Shown here in pieces: positions 1-8,063 of a DNA stretch of 64,000 bases. The stretch is taken from NCBI RefSeq assembly GCF_000422765.1, contig NZ_AUGR01000021.1, positions 19,033 to 83,032 on the forward strand, written 5' to 3'. The stretch's first letter is position 1. Each line of letters begins with the position of its first letter. The stretch comes from Neptunomonas japonica DSM 18939 (GTDB taxonomy: Bacteria > Pseudomonadota > Gammaproteobacteria > Pseudomonadales > Balneatricaceae). Below the pieces are notes generated by a model. That model was not told the DNA's origin and ran no database searches. It worked only from the letters and a program-made list of their open reading frames with translations. The position numbers and the translations under genes were made by a program.

Positions 1-1038
1 CAGGTTCATAAATGCATATGCAGAGGCAAGTAATCCGGCATAGACCATGTCGAGTGCAAAAACATCAGAGAAAAACAGCGGCAGCATTGATACCACGGCA
101 AGTTCAGAGCCAAATGTCGCAAAGTAAAGTACGTTTAATACCGCCACTTGTTTAAAGGCATAGCGCTGTACTTCGGGTACAGGTGTATGGAAAATCTCTT
201 TATTAACGTCATATGCGCTGTAGCAATCGTAAATGAAGATAGCGGCCAATATAAGGTAGATGCTTAGTGCCGCTGTATCTGAAAGAATCGACACGCCCGC
301 AGGAGATAGTTTCCATGTTAATAGTGAAAGCGCCGCATACAATGGGATTTTCATAATCAGCAAAAATACAAAGTCAGCTTTACTTGTGACTTCTAACCCA
401 CCAATACGTTTTGGTTTGAAGTAGGTAGAGCCTTTAGGGGTATCAGTAACATTTTTATACCAAATAAAGCTGAATATCAGACTAAACAAGCCAGAGAGAC
501 CTACGGCATAACGCCAGCCATCGTCACCACCAAAGATAAGCGCCAGTGTAGGTAGGCTCATTGCAGCAGCGGCAGAACCGAAGTTACCCCAACCACCGTA
601 AACACCTTCCGCTGTACCTAGTTCATTGGCAGGGAACCACTCACTTACCATTCGAATACCGACAACAAAGCCTGCACCAATAAACCCTAAGAAAAAGCGG
701 GAAATCGCTGCTTCAGCGAAGTTTGTGGACAATGCAAATGCAAAGCAAGGAATGCTGGCAAGAAACAGCAAGGCCGCATAGGTAATACGCGGACCATATT
801 TGTCGGTCAACATACCGATGATAATACGTGCCGGAATAGTGAGCGCGACATTGAGAATCAGCAAGGTTTTGATCTCAGACTTAGTCAACCCGAGGGATTC
901 AGCAATCATGCCGAGTAGGGGCGCGTGGTTAAACCACACAAAGAAGGTGATAAAAAAGGCGATCCAGCTGAAATGCAGGATCTTCATCTTTCCGCCGAAA
1001 GATAGCAGGTTAAACGATTTTTCCTGAGTCATAGTCAT
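1..1038 (-). CDS. nasA: Nitrate/nitrite transporter, MFS NNP family (3' part outside window)
   Basis: Inner-membrane nitrate/nitrite transporter for nitrogen assimilation. 346 residues are visible and the C-terminus lies beyond the window start. The frame is open from ATG at 1038; a second in-frame ATG lies at 1032. AGGCGGA just upstream suits the first ATG better. Several hydrophobic helices are visible. The segment reading GWGNFGSA matches the glycine-rich nitrate signature of NarK/NasA proteins, and an MFS loop motif (GMLTDKYGPR) lies near residue 75. It follows nasT on the same strand behind its own NtrC/sigma-54 promoter and leader terminator, which points to assimilatory rather than respiratory use. 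Choice between nitrate and nitrite as substrate is inferred from context. Confidence 0.85.
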   Translation of the reverse strand, partial: MTMTQEKSFNLLSFGGKMKILHFSWIAFFITFFVWFNHAPLLGMIAESLGLTKSEIKTLLILNVALTIPARIIIGMLTDKYGPRITYAALLFLASIPCFAFALSTNFAEAAISRFFLGFIGAGFVVGIRMVSEWFPANELGTAEGVYGGWGNFGSAAAAMSLPTLALIFGGDDGWRYAVGLSGLFSLIFSFIWYKNVTDTPKGSTYFKPKRIGGLEVTSKADFVFLLIMKIPLYAALSLLTWKLSPAGVSILSDTAALSIYLILAAIFIYDCYSAYDVNKEIFHTPVPEVQRYAFKQVAVLNVLYFATFGSELAVVSMLPLFFSDVFALDMVYAGLLASAYAFMNL

Positions 1039-1050
1039 TTTCCGCCTGTT

Positions 1051-1107
1051 AAAAAAAGAAAAGGCGCCAACAAACCGAAAGGGTGAGATCCCGGTTGTTG
1101 GCGCCTT
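1051..1107 (-). terminator. Leader terminator of the nitrate transporter gene (attenuator)
   Basis: On the minus strand the arms 1107-1091 and 1077-1061 form a stem of about 16 pairs with one bulged base, followed directly by TTCTTTTTTT. It ends only about 13 bases before the ATG at 1038, so it lies in the leader and not at a gene end. A strong terminator between a sigma-54 promoter and a nitrate gene, beside an ANTAR protein gene, fits NasT/NasR-type antitermination. The two small ANTAR-binding hairpins could not be identified with confidence. Confidence 0.8.
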
Positions 1108-1169
1108 TGCCTGAAAAAACATTGTTTTAAAATGGTTTATAAATATGTATTAGCTTCTTTGGAATACAA

Positions 1170-1185
1170 TGCAGTGAGTGTGCCA
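1170..1185 (-). promoter_or_regulatory. Sigma-54 promoter (-24/-12) of the nitrate transporter gene
   Basis: Minus strand reads TGGCACACTCACTGCA. GG at -24 and GC at -12 have the exact 10-base spacing, and TGGCAC is a perfect -24 block; the -12 block is CTGCA instead of TTGCA. Transcription would start near 1158, giving a leader of about 120 bases before the ATG. Confidence 0.75.
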
Positions 1186-1279
1186 ACTTAATAAAGGATC
1201 TGTTTTATAGGGGCTAGCGTGAGATTATAAAGATAAAGAGGACGTGAAATTTACTAAAAACATGCCCTCTTTGGTGCGG

Positions 1280-1296
1280 TGCACAAATGTGGTGCC
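1280..1296. promoter_or_regulatory. NtrC binding site
   Basis: TGCACAAATGTGGTGCC matches the NtrC consensus TGCACY-N5-GGTGCA except at position 6 and the last base. It lies about 100 bases upstream of the sigma-54 element, a usual enhancer distance, and directly after the nasT stop codon. A second, weaker GGTGC half-site is at 1273-1277. Confidence 0.65.
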
Positions 1297-1302
1297 GTAT
1301 GT

Positions 1303-1944
1303 TTAAGAGTGGCCTCTAGTTATGCTATTACTTTGCTTGCCCAATACAGCAATAATGCTTTTAGCAACCTCACTGAGTGGTTTTTGTTGATCCATCGCCA
1401 TTTTCTGTAAGGCTTTAAATGCTTGGCTTTCTGCGCAATGGTTGTGCTTCATGATAAGCCCTTTAGCTTTTTCGATAAGCTTACGCTCTGCTAATTCCGC
1501 CCGTGCTTGATCAAGTTCATTATGCGCGTGCCTGAGCGCATCGTGCATTGCTTGTAATTCTTCAAAGCGAGCCACTGCCACATCAACAATGTGCTTAATC
1601 CTATGTGGCTCAAGCCCATCCACTACGCAGGCGCTCACGCCCGTGCGAATGGCTTGTTCGGTCATTTGTTGGTTACCTTGTTCTGCAAAGATAACGATAG
1701 GGCGTGAGCAGTGCTCGGCCATCAATGCGATATTTTCTAGATCAGCTTTATCGAGGGAAGTAAGACTGATGATGACAAGGTTGGGTTGTAACGCATTGGC
1801 CTTATCTGCCAAATATTGAGTTGACGTAAGCTCTTCTACAATGTCGTACCCTTGCTCACGTAAAGGGCGCAGTAGAGTGTTCTCTAGCTCGCTCTCACGC
1901 GCAATGTTTTCATTAATGACAAGCACGGTTAATCTGCTTTTCAA
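1303..1944 (-). CDS. nasT: ANTAR-domain antiterminator, NasT type
   Basis: RNA-binding regulator expected to relieve termination in nitrate-assimilation leaders. Residues 1-125 form a receiver-like domain, followed by a coiled-coil linker (about 127-150) and an ANTAR domain (about 150-205) containing ERKLIEKAKGLIMK. The receiver is degenerate: the acidic pocket reads INEN and the position of the phospho-acceptor Asp holds Ser/Thr (IISLTS). I chose TTG at 1944 because AGGTGA lies six bases before it; GTG at 1953 is the alternative. The target is probably the transporter downstream, whose leader carries a terminator. The usual partner NasS, a nitrate sensor, is not next to it. Confidence 0.8.
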   Translation of the reverse strand: MKSRLTVLVINENIARESELENTLLRPLREQGYDIVEELTSTQYLADKANALQPNLVIISLTSLDKADLENIALMAEHCSRPIVIFAEQGNQQMTEQAIRTGVSACVVDGLEPHRIKHIVDVAVARFEELQAMHDALRHAHNELDQARAELAERKLIEKAKGLIMKHNHCAESQAFKALQKMAMDQQKPLSEVAKSIIAVLGKQSNSITRGHS

Positions 1945-2064
1945 ATGGATCACCTGCTTTAGTAATGAATATTTCTTAGATATTTAGCAAGTTACGGGCC
2001 AGTCTTTGTTTTAAATGTAAGGAACTCTCATGGACTTGGCATGGCAAGGGTTGGCAGGCAGCTG

Positions 2065-2070
2065 TATAAT
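2065..2070 (+). promoter_or_regulatory. Probable -10 element of gltX
   Basis: Perfect TATAAT about 55 bases before the gltX ATG, with a weak -35 candidate (TGGCAA, 2042-2047) at 17-base spacing. This position argues against translation starting at the in-frame ATG at 2041. Confidence 0.5.
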
Positions 2071-2124
2071 GCCGCTTTATTTTCGTATTCTTTTGGCAAC
2101 CACGTTAGCTTTGGCAGGAACATA

Positions 2125-3621
2125 ATGACCGTACGTACTCGCGTTGCGCCTTCTCCAACAGGCGATCCGCATGTAGGCACAGCCTATATTGCACTTTTTA
2201 ATCTGGCGTTTGCTCGCCAGCACGGTGGGCAGTTTATCTTACGTATAGAAGACACCGACCAAACGCGCAGTACGGGCGAATCGGAACAGAAGATCTTAGA
2301 TTCACTTCGCTGGTTAGGTCTTGAGTGGGATGAAGGCCCAGATGTAGGTGGCCCACATGGCCCTTACCGCCAGAGTGAGCGTAAAGGTATGTATGCCCAG
2401 TATGCACACGACCTAGTAGAAAAAGGCCATGCATTTCATTGCTACCGTACCTCAGAAGAGCTGGACGAACTACGTACTGCTCGCCGTGCTGCTGGTGGAC
2501 ACACCGCACTAAAACAAAGTGACTTAGCGTTACCTGCTGATGAAGTAGAAAAGCGCAGAGCTGCGGGTGCACCGTTTGTTATTCGTATGGTTGTGCCTGA
2601 AGGCGAGGGTGTTTGTGTCGTTGATGATTTGCTGCGTGGCACTATCGAATTGGAGTGGGGCATGGTCGATGCACAGATCCTGCTTAAATCTGATGGTATG
2701 CCGACTTACCATTTAGCTAACGTCGTTGATGATCATCTCATGGAGATCACACATGTGATCCGTGGTGAAGAGTGGATTAACTCGGCTCCTAAGCACAAAT
2801 TGCTGTATCAGTACTTTGGCTGGGAAATGCCGGTTCTGTGCCACATGCCATTATTGCGTAACCCAGATAAGTCCAAGCTATCTAAGCGTAAAAATCCAAC
2901 CAGTATCTTGTATTACCAGCGTATGGGTTATATGGCAGAAGCACTGCTGAATTACCTCGGCCGTATGGGGTGGTCGATGCCGGATGAGAGCGAAAAATTC
3001 AGCCGTGAAGAGATGTTCTCCAATTTTGATATTACGCGTGTCTCTTTAGGCGGCCCGGTTTTTGATCAAGAAAAACTTAGCTGGCTTAACGGTGTATGGC
3101 TACGTGAAGACCTTAACCCAGAGCAGTTTGCTGCTAAATATCAGGAGTGGGCACTTAATCCACAGTACTTGATGCAGATTTTGCCACTGATCCAGCAACG
3201 TGTAGAAAAGTTCTCTGATGTAGCACCGCTAGCGGGCTTCTTCCTATCGGGTATGTTACCGATTAAAGAATCAGACTTTGAACACAAAAGCGTAACGCTA
3301 GATGATGCTAAGCGCATTTTGCAATTTAGTGTTTGGTTCTTGGATACAGAAAGCAACTGGGATAAAGACCACCTGTTCGCACAGCTCAAACAGCTAGCAG
3401 AGCAGATGGGCTACAAGCTACGTGACTTCTTGTTCCCGTTGTTTATCGCCATTGCGGGTACTAACCAAACGGTTTCTGTCATGGACTCTATGTCGATTCT
3501 TGGCCCAGATATGAGCCGTGCGCGTTTGCGCCACGCGGTTAATCTATTGGGCGGCCCATCGAAGAAAGAAGCAAAACGATGGGAAAAAGAGTTTAGAGAG
3601 GTTGTTGCTGGTATCGAGTAG
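2125..3621 (+). CDS. gltX: Glutamyl-tRNA synthetase
   Basis: Class I aminoacyl-tRNA synthetase that charges tRNA-Glu in the cytoplasm. The 498-residue product has the HIGH-type signature as PHVGT (residues 15-19), the [10 protein letters not shown] block and the KMSKS-type loop as KLSKR (251-255); the C-terminal anticodon-binding part ends in KRWEKEF. The length is normal for gammaproteobacterial GltX. The ATG at 2125 has AGGAA five bases upstream and gives the conserved N-terminus ([12 protein letters not shown]); an open extension to 2041 overlaps the probable promoter. It stands alone with its own terminator. Confidence 0.97.
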   Translation: MTVRTRVAPSPTGDPHVGTAYIALFNLAFARQHGGQFILRIEDTDQTRSTGESEQKILDSLRWLGLEWDEGPDVGGPHGPYRQSERKGMYAQYAHDLVEKGHAFHCYRTSEELDELRTARRAAGGHTALKQSDLALPADEVEKRRAAGAPFVIRMVVPEGEGVCVVDDLLRGTIELEWGMVDAQILLKSDGMPTYHLANVVDDHLMEITHVIRGEEWINSAPKHKLLYQYFGWEMPVLCHMPLLRNPDKSKLSKRKNPTSILYYQRMGYMAEALLNYLGRMGWSMPDESEKFSREEMFSNFDITRVSLGGPVFDQEKLSWLNGVWLREDLNPEQFAAKYQEWALNPQYLMQILPLIQQRVEKFSDVAPLAGFFLSGMLPIKESDFEHKSVTLDDAKRILQFSVWFLDTESNWDKDHLFAQLKQLAEQMGYKLRDFLFPLFIAIAGTNQTVSVMDSMSILGPDMSRARLRHAVNLLGGPSKKEAKRWEKEFREVVAGIE

Positions 3622-3654
3622 CTAGCAATAGATAAAGTAAACGATAGATAAATC

Positions 3655-3681
3655 AAAGGCCTGCCATTGCAGGCCTTTTTT
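3655..3681 (+). terminator. Rho-independent terminator of gltX
   Basis: Perfect 10-base stem AAAGGCCTGC / GCAGGCCTTT with loop CATT, running into a T tract. It starts 34 bases after the gltX stop codon. Confidence 0.9.
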
Positions 3682-3765
3682 ATATCTGCTTGGTTGAACT
3701 CTGCGCTCAAGTAGTTGACGTATTTCAGCTGCGGTTTGATTACAAAAAATCTTAGCTGCGTATGG

Positions 3766-4350
3766 CTAGTAACCTGTGAATAAGAAGATGAGAACAGATG
3801 TCGTTATAGCAATAAACAAGGTTTGCACACCACTGCGTAACCAAGATGTACCAGCGATTCGACCCAGAAAAACACCCAGCAGGAAAACAATAATCAAGGC
3901 TAAAATAATGGCTAGAAAAAGAGGTGAAATCGGTAATACAACTCCTGCATGAGTCAATAGCAGAGGGCTAAGGATCACTAACGAAATGAATAGCGGTGCT
4001 GATCCATTCACCAGTGCAATCATGATAGGCACCCAGCGGGCTGCTTCAGAATGTGCAGATTCCTGTAAATCCTCCAGCATAGCTTCTTCCAGCTTAAGAA
4101 GAGCACGCCGTCTTTCGGCCAGCTCACTAATGTAAGCGCTGCTCACGCCGCTCACACCTAAAGCAATGGAGGCACCTAAACACGCGTTAATGGTAATGCT
4201 TAGTTGGGTAGAAGCGCTGAACTGGAAACCAAGAATCATTCCGAGCATAGTTAACGCACCGTCAAAACCATTCACAACAAAATATCGCCGTGCAATCCCT
4301 TGAGAGCGTGTGATGTTTAACAGAAATTCAGCTCTTGTGAAAATATTCAT
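3766..4350 (-). CDS. VIT1/CCC1-family membrane protein
   Basis: Integral membrane protein of the VIT1/CCC1 family (iron or manganese transport in characterised members). The 194 residues contain about five hydrophobic helices: two near residues 25-70, then, after a charged amphipathic stretch rich in Glu and Arg (about 72-105), three near 108-192. The N-terminal pair and the charged middle fit the family, but the metal ligands of the characterised vacuolar transporter cannot be confirmed by eye. It starts five bases after the DUF211 gene stop, so the two are surely co-transcribed. Substrate unknown; efflux or detoxification of divalent metal is the family-based guess. Confidence 0.65.
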   Translation of the reverse strand: MNIFTRAEFLLNITRSQGIARRYFVVNGFDGALTMLGMILGFQFSASTQLSITINACLGASIALGVSGVSSAYISELAERRRALLKLEEAMLEDLQESAHSEAARWVPIMIALVNGSAPLFISLVILSPLLLTHAGVVLPISPLFLAIILALIIVFLLGVFLGRIAGTSWLRSGVQTLFIAITTSVLIFLFTGY

Positions 4351-4355
4351 AAGCG

Positions 4356-4622
4356 TCAGCTGTTTGGCTCGTTTTTAACTTCGACCTCATCGATGCTGTG
4401 CAAGGCGCCACCCATTTTATTAATCACATCTTGCAGAAGATCAAAATCAATCAGCGCTGCTTCAACCGATACTTCCAGTGACTCAGTTTTTTCATCGACA
4501 GCGATCACTGTTACGTTAACGGTACTGCCTTCAATAACAGCGCTTAATGCTTGGCAAAACTCAAGCGCGTTAGGGTGATGAGGCTTTAAAACATCAAGTA
4601 CTACTCTTTTAACAGCGATCAT
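4356..4622 (-). CDS. DUF211 family protein
   Basis: Small soluble protein of 88 residues, recognised as DUF211 by its N-terminal VVLDVLKPHHP, the middle alternating beta strands (VNVTVIAVDEKTESLEV) and the C-terminal GGALHSIDEVEV. The fold expected is ferredoxin-like, similar to ACT or metal-binding regulatory domains. The family is best known from archaea and has no established function. ATG at 4622 is preceded by AGAGGG. It is the first gene of a two-gene unit with the VIT-family membrane protein, which suggests that it modulates or senses the transported ion (inference). Confidence 0.75.
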   Translation of the reverse strand: MIAVKRVVLDVLKPHHPNALEFCQALSAVIEGSTVNVTVIAVDEKTESLEVSVEAALIDFDLLQDVINKMGGALHSIDEVEVKNEPNS

Positions 4623-4842
4623 AAAGAGGCCCTCTGTCTGTTCTTTTTATTGGTTCCTTAACTCATCTTGCCTAAAAGTGGCGCATAGGTCACTGCCTTA
4701 CATCATAAGTTAGTGATATAGAGGCCGCAGCAGAAAGGATAAAACGATAGGTTCTAGGTGAGTATCTACATTCGTTGATGTCATGTTTTGATGGTAGGCG
4801 CCCCAATAGATTGAATCGCTTAGATAAAGCCTAAAAATGTGT
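4623..4842. other. Intergenic region upstream of the DUF211 operon
   Basis: Holds the unmapped promoter of the minus-strand DUF211 operon. No hairpin, reading frame or repeat that I could support; the tRNA promoter follows at 4843. Confidence 0.4.
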
Positions 4843-4872
4843 TTGACATTAATGTGAAATATGGGATGATAC
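4843..4872 (+). promoter_or_regulatory. Promoter of tRNA-Ala
   Basis: Perfect -35 TTGACA at 4843-4848, then a -10 candidate (ATGATA/TGATAC, 4866-4872) at 17-18 base spacing. It lies about 50 bases before the tRNA 5' end, with a GC-rich segment (CGCGTCG) after the -10. Confidence 0.65.
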
Positions 4873-4922
4873 GCGTCGTTTCAAAGCGCACTTATTTTAC
4901 TCCCCCAAGTGTGTTTAAAGAT

Positions 4923-4998
4923 GGGGCCTTAGCTCAGCTGGGAGAGCGGTTCGCTGGCAGCGAACAGGTCAGCGGTTCGATCCCGCTAGGCTCCACCA
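4923..4998 (+). tRNA. tRNA-Ala (anticodon GGC)
   Basis: 76-base cloverleaf with encoded CCA. The acceptor stem GGGGCCT pairs with AGGCTCC (one G-U), then A-CCA. The D-loop region reads AGCTCAGCTGGGAGAGC. The anticodon stem GTTCG/CGAAC encloses loop CTGGCAG with anticodon GGC, and the T-arm contains GGTTCGATCC. It reads alanine GCC and GCU codons. No other tRNA lies beside it. Confidence 0.96.
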
Positions 4999-5298
4999 TC
5001 TAAAGCAGTTTTCTCGTTACTCTCAGAGTCTTTACATATGTCTTCTTTCGTTTTGTGCTGCACCTGTTATATCTAGGTTGTAATGAACGAAAAATTCCGA
5101 ACTATGTATTGTCTTAAAAATGGCACTGATTAAGTCTTTCTCAAGTTGTCTACTGCGCTCTACCTGGTTATCGCATTAGAGGGACATAAGTAGCCGCAGA
5201 TCGTATAATCCAATAAACCTGTCCTCTTTATTATCAGAATGTAATGATGTTGCAATAGCGGGAACACAGTGACTTTACCCGCGTTATGAGATGCCCTT
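4999..5298. other. Intergenic region between tRNA-Ala and selO
   Basis: About 300 bases without a supported gene. No clear terminator follows the tRNA. The only structured item is a 21-base segment (5242-5262) repeated exactly at 7369-7389 within the methyltransferase gene. The selO start has no strong ribosome site. Confidence 0.5.
5242..5262 (+). repeat. Direct repeat copy 1 flanking selO
   Basis: 21 bases starting TAATGATGTTGC and ending AATAGCGGG, identical to 7369-7389. Sequence outside the 21 bases does not match. Confidence 0.8.
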
Positions 5299-7032
5299 AT
5301 GAAAAAGCCATTGACCCAAGAAACCTCACCAACTGTCGAGACGCTTGATGATCTAGCAACGCTGGCAAACTACTCGCTCATGGATACTCTCAACCCCGAT
5401 CCTGATGCGAAAGCAAACGGTGTCGATCATGCGCCGCGGCAGGTCTTTTCGGGGCATTATGTTCCCGTCAAGCCTACGCCAATAAAAGACCCTGAGTACG
5501 TTACGCATAGCAAGGACTTCTTTAGCGAACTAGGCTTTACAGACAGTCTGGCGCAGTCAGATGATTTTGTTCGAATGTTCTCTGGTGATATCTCACAGGT
5601 GCCTGCACCGATGCGTAAGGTCGGTTGGGCTTGTGGTTACGCGCTTTCTATCTTTGGAACCGAATACTACCAGCAGTGCCCGTTCCAAACGGGTAACGGA
5701 TACGGTGACGGACGTGCCGTTTCCGTGCTTGAGGCCGTTATCAAGGGTAAACGTTGGGAGATGCAGCTCAAAGGAGGCGGCCGTACACCATATTGTCGCG
5801 GAGGGGATGGCCGTGCTGTCCTGCGATCAAGTATCCGGGAGTTTCTGGCACAGGAATATATGCACGCACTTGGGGTGCCAACGTCACGGTCTTTGAGTTT
5901 GTTCGTGTCTAAAACAGAGAAGGTTCAGCGGCCGTGGTACTCACCGGGTTCGCGCTTGCAAGACCCAGACAGAATGATATCGGAGCCTGTTGCTATCTCG
6001 ACGCGTGTCGCGCCGTCGTTCATTAGGGTCGGGCAACTCGAACTTTTTGGTCGCCGTGCCCGTAAGCAAGAGCATCCAAAAGCGATGGAGGAGCTCGAAA
6101 AGATTGTTTTGCACTTGGTCGATCGTGAGTACGCTAACGTTATCGATAATAAGCTACCCACCGCCGAAAAAGTGGTGTTGCTTGCGCGTGAGTTTCGTAG
6201 CCGCCTTGCTTCGCTTGTTGCTAACTGGATTCGTGTTGGTTATTGCCAGGGCAACTTTAACGGTGATAATTGCGCCGCAGGAGGTTTTACTCTCGACTAC
6301 GGCCCGTTCGGGTTTTGTGAAGAGTTCGACCCGCAATTTCAACCTTGGACGGGTGGCGGGCAGCACTTCTCGTTTCTTAACCAGCCTATAGCTGCGGAAC
6401 GTAACTTCCACATGTTTTGGGCAACACTACGGCCGTTGCTGGCATCGCAGCCGGACTCTTTGCAACAGCTCGACGAGATACGCAGTGGTTTTGCAGATGA
6501 GATGCAAATGAGAATGGAAGCAATGTGGGCTGCCAAGCTTGGGCTTGGCGCTTTTCATGCAAATTTGTTCAGCGAACTCGAAACACTTATGGTGCAAACG
6601 CCTGTTGATTACACCGTCTTCTTTCGTGAGCTATCGAATGTGCCTAACGACATTAGCACACTGCAAAAAAGCTTCTATATAGGAGCAGCGTATGAGTCCG
6701 ACCCCGAAGGGATGGGTAAACGCTGGTCAGAATGGCTGACACAATGGAAGTCGCTCATCACCAGTGGGCATTATGCTCAGTCCTGTTCCCGTGAAGAGCT
6801 CTCTAAACAGATGAAACTCGTTAACCCAAAATACAGTTTGCGAGAGTGGTTCGTTGTGCCCGCGTATCAGCAAGCAGCCGCAGGGAACTACTCCCTAGTG
6901 AGAGAACTGCAAGAAGTTATGACGCAGCCATATGCTGAGCAATCGAAAGAGGTTGAAGATAAATATTATAGACTGAAGCCGCCGGAGTTCTGTGAACTCG
7001 GTGGCGTGTCACACTATAGCTGTTCATCGTGA
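5299..7032 (+). CDS. selO: SelO/YdiU-type protein AMPylase, divergent subfamily
   Basis: Pseudokinase-fold enzyme that transfers AMP from ATP to protein hydroxyl groups; known family members act in the oxidative stress response. The 577-residue product has the nucleotide-binding block [19 protein letters not shown] (about 156-174) and the catalytic segment with D323, N324 and the D333-Y-G motif followed by PFGF. It ends in C-S-S, like bacterial SelO, with Cys in place of selenocysteine. The catalytic loop reads CQGNFNGDN, where common bacterial SelO has CHGVMNTDN, so this belongs to a separate branch. The gene looks richer in C/G third positions than its neighbours. It probably forms a unit with the methyltransferase 52 bases downstream. 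Confidence 0.85.
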   Translation: MKKPLTQETSPTVETLDDLATLANYSLMDTLNPDPDAKANGVDHAPRQVFSGHYVPVKPTPIKDPEYVTHSKDFFSELGFTDSLAQSDDFVRMFSGDISQVPAPMRKVGWACGYALSIFGTEYYQQCPFQTGNGYGDGRAVSVLEAVIKGKRWEMQLKGGGRTPYCRGGDGRAVLRSSIREFLAQEYMHALGVPTSRSLSLFVSKTEKVQRPWYSPGSRLQDPDRMISEPVAISTRVAPSFIRVGQLELFGRRARKQEHPKAMEELEKIVLHLVDREYANVIDNKLPTAEKVVLLAREFRSRLASLVANWIRVGYCQGNFNGDNCAAGGFTLDYGPFGFCEEFDPQFQPWTGGGQHFSFLNQPIAAERNFHMFWATLRPLLASQPDSLQQLDEIRSGFADEMQMRMEAMWAAKLGLGAFHANLFSELETLMVQTPVDYTVFFRELSNVPNDISTLQKSFYIGAAYESDPEGMGKRWSEWLTQWKSLITSGHYAQSCSREELSKQMKLVNPKYSLREWFVVPAYQQAAAGNYSLVRELQEVMTQPYAEQSKEVEDKYYRLKPPEFCELGGVSHYSCSS

Positions 7033-7084
7033 GTTATCAGGTCTTTAGATAATACGGTGATAAACATAGACTGGAGTAAAAAGA

Positions 7085-7975
7085 TTGAATCACATCACAT
7101 TGCTTGATGGGGGCATGGGGCAAGAGCTATTACGCAGAAGCTCTCGTGCAACTACACCTCTTTGGTCTGCCGATATTATGTTGCATGAGCCAACGCTGGT
7201 TCGAGATTTACACCTTGATTTTATTAAGAGTGGAGCCCGAGTCATCACGCTCAATACCTATACGGCAACACCGCAGCGCCTTGCCCGTGAAAATGAGCTT
7301 GCTCAATTAAAGAACCTTCATCGGTCTGCTATGGATGCAGCCTTAGGTGCAGTACAGCTAGCCGAGTCTAATGATGTTGCAATAGCGGGGTGTTTGCCGC
7401 CGTTAGTCGCAAGTTATCGCCCAGATGTATCGCTATCGTATGAGGATTCACTTGATGCTTATCGTCGTCTTGTTGAGTTGCAAGCACCTGCCAGTGACCT
7501 TTTCTTGTGTGAAACTATGGCTTCAATAAATGAGGCGCGCGCAGCTTGTACAGCGGCAATGGAAAGTGGCAAGCCCGCATGGGTAGCACTAACAGTCAGT
7601 GATTTTCATCCGGGGCAGCTACGTAGTGGCGAGTCACTAAATGAAGCGCTGCAAGTACTCGAATCTTTGGGGGCCGATGCGATCCTATTAAATTGCAGCC
7701 ACCCCGAGGCTATTAATGGTTGTTGGCCTCAGTTGCGTAGCGTAGATAAGAAGATTGGTGCTTATGCCAATGGCTTTGTTTCGGTAGGACCGCTGCTGCC
7801 GGGTGGCACTGTTGAGCAGCTAGAAGTGCGCCAAGACTTGAGCCCACAACAGTACGCTGAATATGCTATGGGTTGGGCAAGAGGTGGAGCATCGATTATT
7901 GGTGGCTGCTGCGAGATTGGCCCAGCACACATAAAAGCGCTGCATGAAAGTTTGTGCAGTGAAGGATTTCTCTAA
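7085..7975 (+). CDS. Homocysteine S-methyltransferase family protein
   Basis: Zinc-dependent methyltransferase transferring a methyl group to homocysteine (MmuM/BHMT-like barrel). 296 residues. The zinc ligands are present: C204 in LLNCSHPE and the pair C275-C276 in GGCCEIGP; the N-terminus LLDGGMGQEL is the usual first strand. It starts with TTG at 7085, with GGAG eight bases upstream. The methyl donor cannot be told from sequence: S-methylmethionine, betaine or another onium compound are all possible, and a betaine degradation module lies about 8 kb away. The gene follows selO with a 52-base gap and ends before a good terminator. Confidence 0.8.
   Translation: MNHITLLDGGMGQELLRRSSRATTPLWSADIMLHEPTLVRDLHLDFIKSGARVITLNTYTATPQRLARENELAQLKNLHRSAMDAALGAVQLAESNDVAIAGCLPPLVASYRPDVSLSYEDSLDAYRRLVELQAPASDLFLCETMASINEARAACTAAMESGKPAWVALTVSDFHPGQLRSGESLNEALQVLESLGADAILLNCSHPEAINGCWPQLRSVDKKIGAYANGFVSVGPLLPGGTVEQLEVRQDLSPQQYAEYAMGWARGGASIIGGCCEIGPAHIKALHESLCSEGFL
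7369..7389 (+). repeat. Direct repeat copy 2, inside the methyltransferase gene
   Basis: Exact copy of 5242-5262. Here it codes for residues around SNDVAIAG of the methyltransferase, so this is probably the original and the upstream copy the derived one. Confidence 0.8.
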
Positions 7976-8033
7976 ACTAGAACCCATAGCCAGTTAGGCT
8001 TACATAGCCTCAAGCCATTTAGTCTTGTCTCAG

Positions 8034-8063
8034 AAGCCCGCTTATTGCGGGCTTTGTTGTTTT
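8034..8063 (+). terminator. Terminator of the selO-methyltransferase unit
   Basis: Perfect stem AAGCCCGC / GCGGGCTT with loop TTATT, then a T-rich tail (TGTTGTTTT). Confidence 0.85.

Noticed and set aside
2041..2124. In-frame extension of gltX to an upstream ATG
   Set aside because: It overlaps a TATAAT promoter element, has no ribosome site, and would add residues not found in GltX; the ATG at 2125 has AGGAA upstream.
2234..2572. Frame antisense to gltX
   Set aside because: No motif or ribosome site; overlaps a conserved gene.
4923..4998. tRNA-Ala as an integration site for an island carrying selO
   Set aside because: There is no integrase gene and I found no repeated copy of the tRNA 3' end in the window.
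5990..6391. 133-codon open frame inside selO, other frame
   Set aside because: It overlaps the well-conserved SelO catalytic region in another frame and codes for no recognisable motif.
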